9,443 nucleotides of DNA from positions 1-9,443 of the forward strand of contig CALPUT020000073.1 of NCBI GenBank assembly GCA_943326825.2, in the 5' to 3' direction. The DNA is from Chryseobacterium gleum. GTDB lineage: Bacteria > Bacteroidota > Bacteroidia > Flavobacteriales_D > Crocinitomicaceae. Shown piece by piece: positions 6,868-9,443 of this stretch (positions are counted from its first letter, which is position 1; every line of letters begins with the position of its first letter). A program made the position numbers and the translations under genes. The notes beneath the pieces were generated by a model that saw nothing but the letters and a program-made list of their open reading frames with translations, ran no database searches and was not told the DNA's origin.

Positions 6868-8934
6868 ATGAAGATTCTGTTTACATTTTTAACATCAATA
6901 TACTCTTTATTTGCATTTACCCAAACATTTAGTGGTGGAAATGGATTAATATCAGACAACCAAACCATTGATATACCCATAGTAGTTAGTGGATTATCAC
7001 CATCTACAATAGACACTGCAACTTTTGGATTAGAAACAATTTGTTTGAACTTAACGCATACTTGGGATGCAGATTTAACAGTTTCAATTGTTTCACCTGA
7101 CGGAACATCAACAACTTTGTTTTCAGGAGTTGGTGGAGATGGTGATAATTTTCAAAATACTTGCTTAGATTGGATTTCCTCAACAACTTTATCTAGTTCC
7201 ACGGCTCCATTTACCGGTAATTTTAAATCACCTGGTCAATTTGGAATTGTCAATAACGGTCAAAATCCTAATGGAACTTGGTTCTTAAGAATTCAAGATG
7301 GATATACTGGAGATGAGGGAAATATAATAGATTGGTCACTTACGTTTGGATCAAATCCTGCTAAATATTTTGATTTCAAATCTTCCAATTTACCGATTGT
7401 AATCATCAATACAAATGGCCAACAAATTTTAGATGATCCAAAAATTGTTGCTGATATGGGGATTATATTCAACGGAATTGGCATTAGAAATAATCTCACC
7501 GATAATAAAAACGAGTATAACGGTAAAATTGGAATAGAAATAAGAGGAAATTATTCCGCTTCATTACCACAAAAACCATATGCATTTGAATTAATTGACA
7601 ATTTAAACAATTCTATTGATTCCTCACTTTTGGGTATGCCAGCTGAACATGATTGGCTTCTTCTTGCAAATTACAATGATAAATCTTTTGCTCGAAATGA
7701 AATTCCGTATCATCTTTTTGGTGAAATGGGGCATTACTCAACAAAATGTAGATTAGTCGATGTTGTAGTTAATAATCAATACCAAGGAATATATTTATTA
7801 TGCGAACAAATCAAACGAGACGCCAATAGAGTCAATATTTCAAAATTAGATTCAACAGAAATACAGGGTATAAATAGCACTGGAGGATATATAGTCAAAG
7901 TTGATTATTGGGATAATTCAAACTCTTGGCAATCTAATTATAGTCCAATTACGAATCCAGGTTTAGATATTCATTTTGTATATTATTACCCAAAACCTGA
8001 CGTTATTGTTCAACAACAAAAAGACTATATTCAAAATTATTTCAATGACTTTGAGACAGCATTGTATGGAACTAATTTCAATGATCCTATAAATGGATAT
8101 CGTAAATACATCGGAACATCATCATTTATCGACTACTTTTTAATAAATGAATTGACTAGAAATAATGATGGATTCAAGAAAAGCAGATACTTATACAAAG
8201 ATAAAGATCATCTTGATGGAACATTTGATAAACTAAAAGCTGGGCCAGTTTGGGATTTTGACTGGGCTCAAAAAGACAGTGATGGAAGTTTAATAGATGG
8301 TAGCCAATTTATGTATGGAAATGTGAATGAAGATGTTCATGCACCAGGTTGGTATATTCGCTTACTCCAAGATACTTTATTTGCCAATGAATTAAAATGT
8401 CGGTATAATGAATTAAGGCAAACTATTTTTTCTCTCAATTATATTCATTCAAAAATTGATTCCATTGCTACAACAGTTCAAGAATCTCAAAATTGGCATT
8501 TTCAAACATGGGGAAATCTTGGTATTGCAACTGGATCTCCTGAAGTTCAAGCGCCGAGCCAAACATATGCAGAAGAAATTCAAAAACTAAAAGATTGGTA
8601 TACAAGAAGAATTAATTGGTTGGACAACAATATTCCTGGAAACCTTTATTGTTCCTTTGCGAATTTAAACGAACTAAATAAAGATGAATTTACGATTTAC
8701 CCAAATCCATTTTCTTCATCACTTACTATTCAATTTACTTCCTCACAAAACGAATTGTATACAATCGAATTAATAGATCAATATGGAAGAGTACTTAAAA
8801 AAGAAGAATTCAAACCAACCAATATAGGAAATCAATCATATTCTTTAAATCAATTGAATCTTTTAACTAAAGGTGTTTATTTCGTTCGTTTGAGTAATTC
8901 ATCTTCTAAAATCATTAAAAAAGTAATGAATTAA
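6868..8934 (+). CDS. Secreted P-domain / CotH kinase-like protein with T9SS sorting domain
   Basis: From the ATG at 6862 the protein has 690 residues; the ATG at 6868 gives 688 and a more typical signal peptide (MKILFTFL...), so I prefer it. Numbers here count from 6862. A signal peptide covers 1 to about 21. A proprotein-convertase P-domain covers about 35-163 (DADLTVSIVSPDGT, FTGNFKSPG, NGTWFLRIQDGYTGDEG, WSLTFG). A CotH kinase-like domain (spore-coat CotH family) covers about 178-490, with IEIRGN (225-230), the EQIKRD segment (315-320), GGYIVKVD (341-348), DYFLINELTRNNDG (424-437) and GPVWDFDWA (461-469). The C-terminus (610-690) is a type A T9SS sorting domain with YPNPF (613-617) and KGVYFVRL (670-677), so the protein should be exported and attached or released at the cell surface. 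Six cysteines could form disulfides. The kinase assignment is family-based; the substrate is unknown. It is probably cotranscribed with the upstream lipoprotein. Confidence 0.93.
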   Translation: MKILFTFLTSIYSLFAFTQTFSGGNGLISDNQTIDIPIVVSGLSPSTIDTATFGLETICLNLTHTWDADLTVSIVSPDGTSTTLFSGVGGDGDNFQNTCLDWISSTTLSSSTAPFTGNFKSPGQFGIVNNGQNPNGTWFLRIQDGYTGDEGNIIDWSLTFGSNPAKYFDFKSSNLPIVIINTNGQQILDDPKIVADMGIIFNGIGIRNNLTDNKNEYNGKIGIEIRGNYSASLPQKPYAFELIDNLNNSIDSSLLGMPAEHDWLLLANYNDKSFARNEIPYHLFGEMGHYSTKCRLVDVVVNNQYQGIYLLCEQIKRDANRVNISKLDSTEIQGINSTGGYIVKVDYWDNSNSWQSNYSPITNPGLDIHFVYYYPKPDVIVQQQKDYIQNYFNDFETALYGTNFNDPINGYRKYIGTSSFIDYFLINELTRNNDGFKKSRYLYKDKDHLDGTFDKLKAGPVWDFDWAQKDSDGSLIDGSQFMYGNVNEDVHAPGWYIRLLQDTLFANELKCRYNELRQTIFSLNYIHSKIDSIATTVQESQNWHFQTWGNLGIATGSPEVQAPSQTYAEEIQKLKDWYTRRINWLDNNIPGNLYCSFANLNELNKDEFTIYPNPFSSSLTIQFTSSQNELYTIELIDQYGRVLKKEEFKPTNIGNQSYSLNQLNLLTKGVYFVRLSNSSSKIIKKVMN

Positions 8935-8935
8935 T

Positions 8936-8964
8936 TTGAAGTTTAAATTAAATACTTAACTTTG
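8936..8964 (+). promoter_or_regulatory. Promoter of tRNA-Leu (TTG-N18-TAACTTTG)
   Basis: TTG at 8936-8938 and TAACTTTG at 8957-8964 are 18 bp apart, an almost ideal Bacteroidota promoter. The -33 element begins one base after the stop codon of the CotH-like gene. The expected start, near 8971, would leave a leader of about 29 nt that contains a hairpin. Confidence 0.75.
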
Positions 8965-8974
8965 CACTCGCTTA

Positions 8975-8993
8975 TCAACTTGAAGTAAGTTGA
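8975..8993 (+). other. 5' leader hairpin before tRNA-Leu
   Basis: TCAACTT (8975-8981) and AAGTTGA (8987-8993) form a 7-bp stem with a GAAGT loop, 6 nt before the mature tRNA 5' end. It may act in 5' processing of the precursor, or simply separate the tRNA fold from leader sequence. Confidence 0.4.
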
Positions 8994-8999
8994 AAACAA

Positions 9000-9079
9000 G
9001 CCCAGGTGGCGGAATTGGTAGACGCGCTGGATTCAAAATCCAGTTCTTCGGAGTGCGGGTTCGATTCCCGCCCTGGGTA
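9000..9079 (+). tRNA. tRNA-Leu (anticodon CAA)
   Basis: The cloverleaf is complete. The acceptor stem GCCCAGG pairs with CCTGGGT (9072-9078), with a G1-U72 wobble and discriminator A at 9079. The D-arm contains the class II GGCGGAATTGGTAGACGC. The anticodon stem is CTGGA/TCCAG around the loop TTCAAAA, giving anticodon CAA, which reads UUG. The long variable arm is TTC-TTCG-GAG with a UUCG tetraloop. The T-arm is GCGGG-TTCGATT-CCCGC. The 3' CCA is not encoded and must be added after transcription. The gene is flanked by its own promoter and terminator. Confidence 0.97.
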
Positions 9080-9080
9080 C

Positions 9081-9129
9081 AAAACAGAACGAGAAGCAGA
9101 ATGAGAATGATGCTTTGAGTTCTGTTTTT
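9081..9129 (+). terminator. Terminator of tRNA-Leu
   Basis: AAAACAGAAC (9081-9090) pairs perfectly over 10 bp with GTTCTGTTTT (9119-9128), ending in a T5 run. Inside, AAGCA (9094-9098) pairs with TGCTT (9111-9115), giving a two-part hairpin with a 12-nt terminal loop. It begins two bases after the tRNA. Confidence 0.75.
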
Positions 9130-9359
9130 CTTCATTTTCATTCTCGGTCTCATTCTTTAGGTTCTCTTTTATTATGAGAATGACACTTTCCATTTTTATT
9201 CTTTCTTCAATTTTTTTAGCTTCATTTTTTCACTCTTTAATCAGTTATGATTTCCTTTTGAAACTATAGCATTCATCGAATTTTATTTTGGGAAAATTTA
9301 ATTTACAGTTATCTTATTTATCTAAAAAATTAATAACTTAAATCGAAATTTATAAAAAA

Positions 9360-9443
9360 ATGAAGAATTCAAAAAATAAAGCCATACTATTATTCTCTAC
9401 AATTTTCATTTTATTATTTGGATACCTGATTTGGTTTGGAAAT
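9360..9443 (+). CDS. N-terminal fragment of a membrane or exported protein (partial)
   Basis: An ATG at 9360 opens 28 codons that run off the right edge. The peptide starts MKNSKNKAILLFSTIF and continues with a strongly hydrophobic stretch (about residues 8-26), so it is a signal peptide or a first transmembrane segment. The positive N-terminus (four lysines) predicts the usual inside orientation. The upstream 230 bp are AT-rich, with only a poor -7-like sequence (TAACTTAA, 9334-9341). The function cannot be inferred from this fragment. Confidence 0.6.
   Translation, partial: MKNSKNKAILLFSTIFILLFGYLIWFGN

Noticed and set aside
6756..7016. Minus-strand frame of 86 codons across the end of the lipoprotein gene and the start of the CotH-like gene
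   Set aside because: It overlaps two well-supported genes on the other strand and shows no recognisable motif.
8956..9193. Two minus-strand open frames (65 and 72 codons) over the tRNA region
   Set aside because: They are antisense translations of the tRNA-Leu gene. The peptides (ELDFESSASTNSATWA and its neighbour frame) are the well-known spurious products of antisense tRNA-Leu annotation.
9000..9443. Integration (att) site at the tRNA-Leu gene
   Set aside because: No integrase, no second copy of the tRNA 3' end and no phage or mobile genes are visible in the window.

Overview
The window looks like chromosomal DNA from a low-GC member of the Bacteroidota, most likely Flavobacteriia (a Fluviicola/Crocinitomicaceae-like organism would fit). 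The reasons are the AT-rich intergenic DNA, the near absence of Shine-Dalgarno sequences, promoters of the Bacteroidota type (TAnnTTTG, seen as TAACTTTG twice and TAGATTTG once), a type IX secretion C-terminal sorting domain, and protein sequences typical of that phylum. I see no insertion sequence, phage gene, CRISPR array or rRNA.

Layout. Positions 1-483 (minus) hold the N-terminal part of a large RluA-type pseudouridine synthase that runs off the left edge. Positions 484-709 are a short spacer with two copies of a dispersed hairpin repeat and a strong terminator for the operon to its right. Positions 710-4793 (minus) are the sucA-sucB operon, encoding E1 and E2 of 2-oxoglutarate dehydrogenase; a third copy of the repeat and a second hairpin lie between the two genes, and a promoter with an overlapping palindrome lies in front of sucA. 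Positions 4905-4934 are the hutI terminator and 4978-6213 (minus) is hutI (imidazolonepropionase). Then, divergently on the plus strand, come a small lipoprotein (6351-6824) and, 43 bp after it, a large secreted protein with a P-domain, a CotH kinase-like domain and a T9SS sorting tail (6868-8934). A tRNA-Leu(CAA) with its own promoter and terminator follows (9000-9079). The right edge holds the first 28 codons of a protein that starts with a membrane segment or signal peptide (9360-9443).

How the genes fit together. SucA and SucB form the core of the TCA-cycle complex; the E3 subunit (lipoamide dehydrogenase) is not in this window. HutI makes N-formimidoyl-glutamate from histidine, and glutamate carbon enters the TCA cycle as 2-oxoglutarate, the SucAB substrate, so the two neighbouring units are metabolically connected, although a terminator and a promoter separate them. 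The lipoprotein and CotH-like protein are both exported and may be a functional pair at the cell surface.

Most of the window is ordinary housekeeping DNA. The least expected signal is a family of three related hairpin elements (about 504-545, 590-622 and 2025-2060). Their stems differ in sequence but keep pairing through compensatory changes. The P-domain/CotH/T9SS protein is the most interesting coding sequence. No clearly new multi-gene system is visible.
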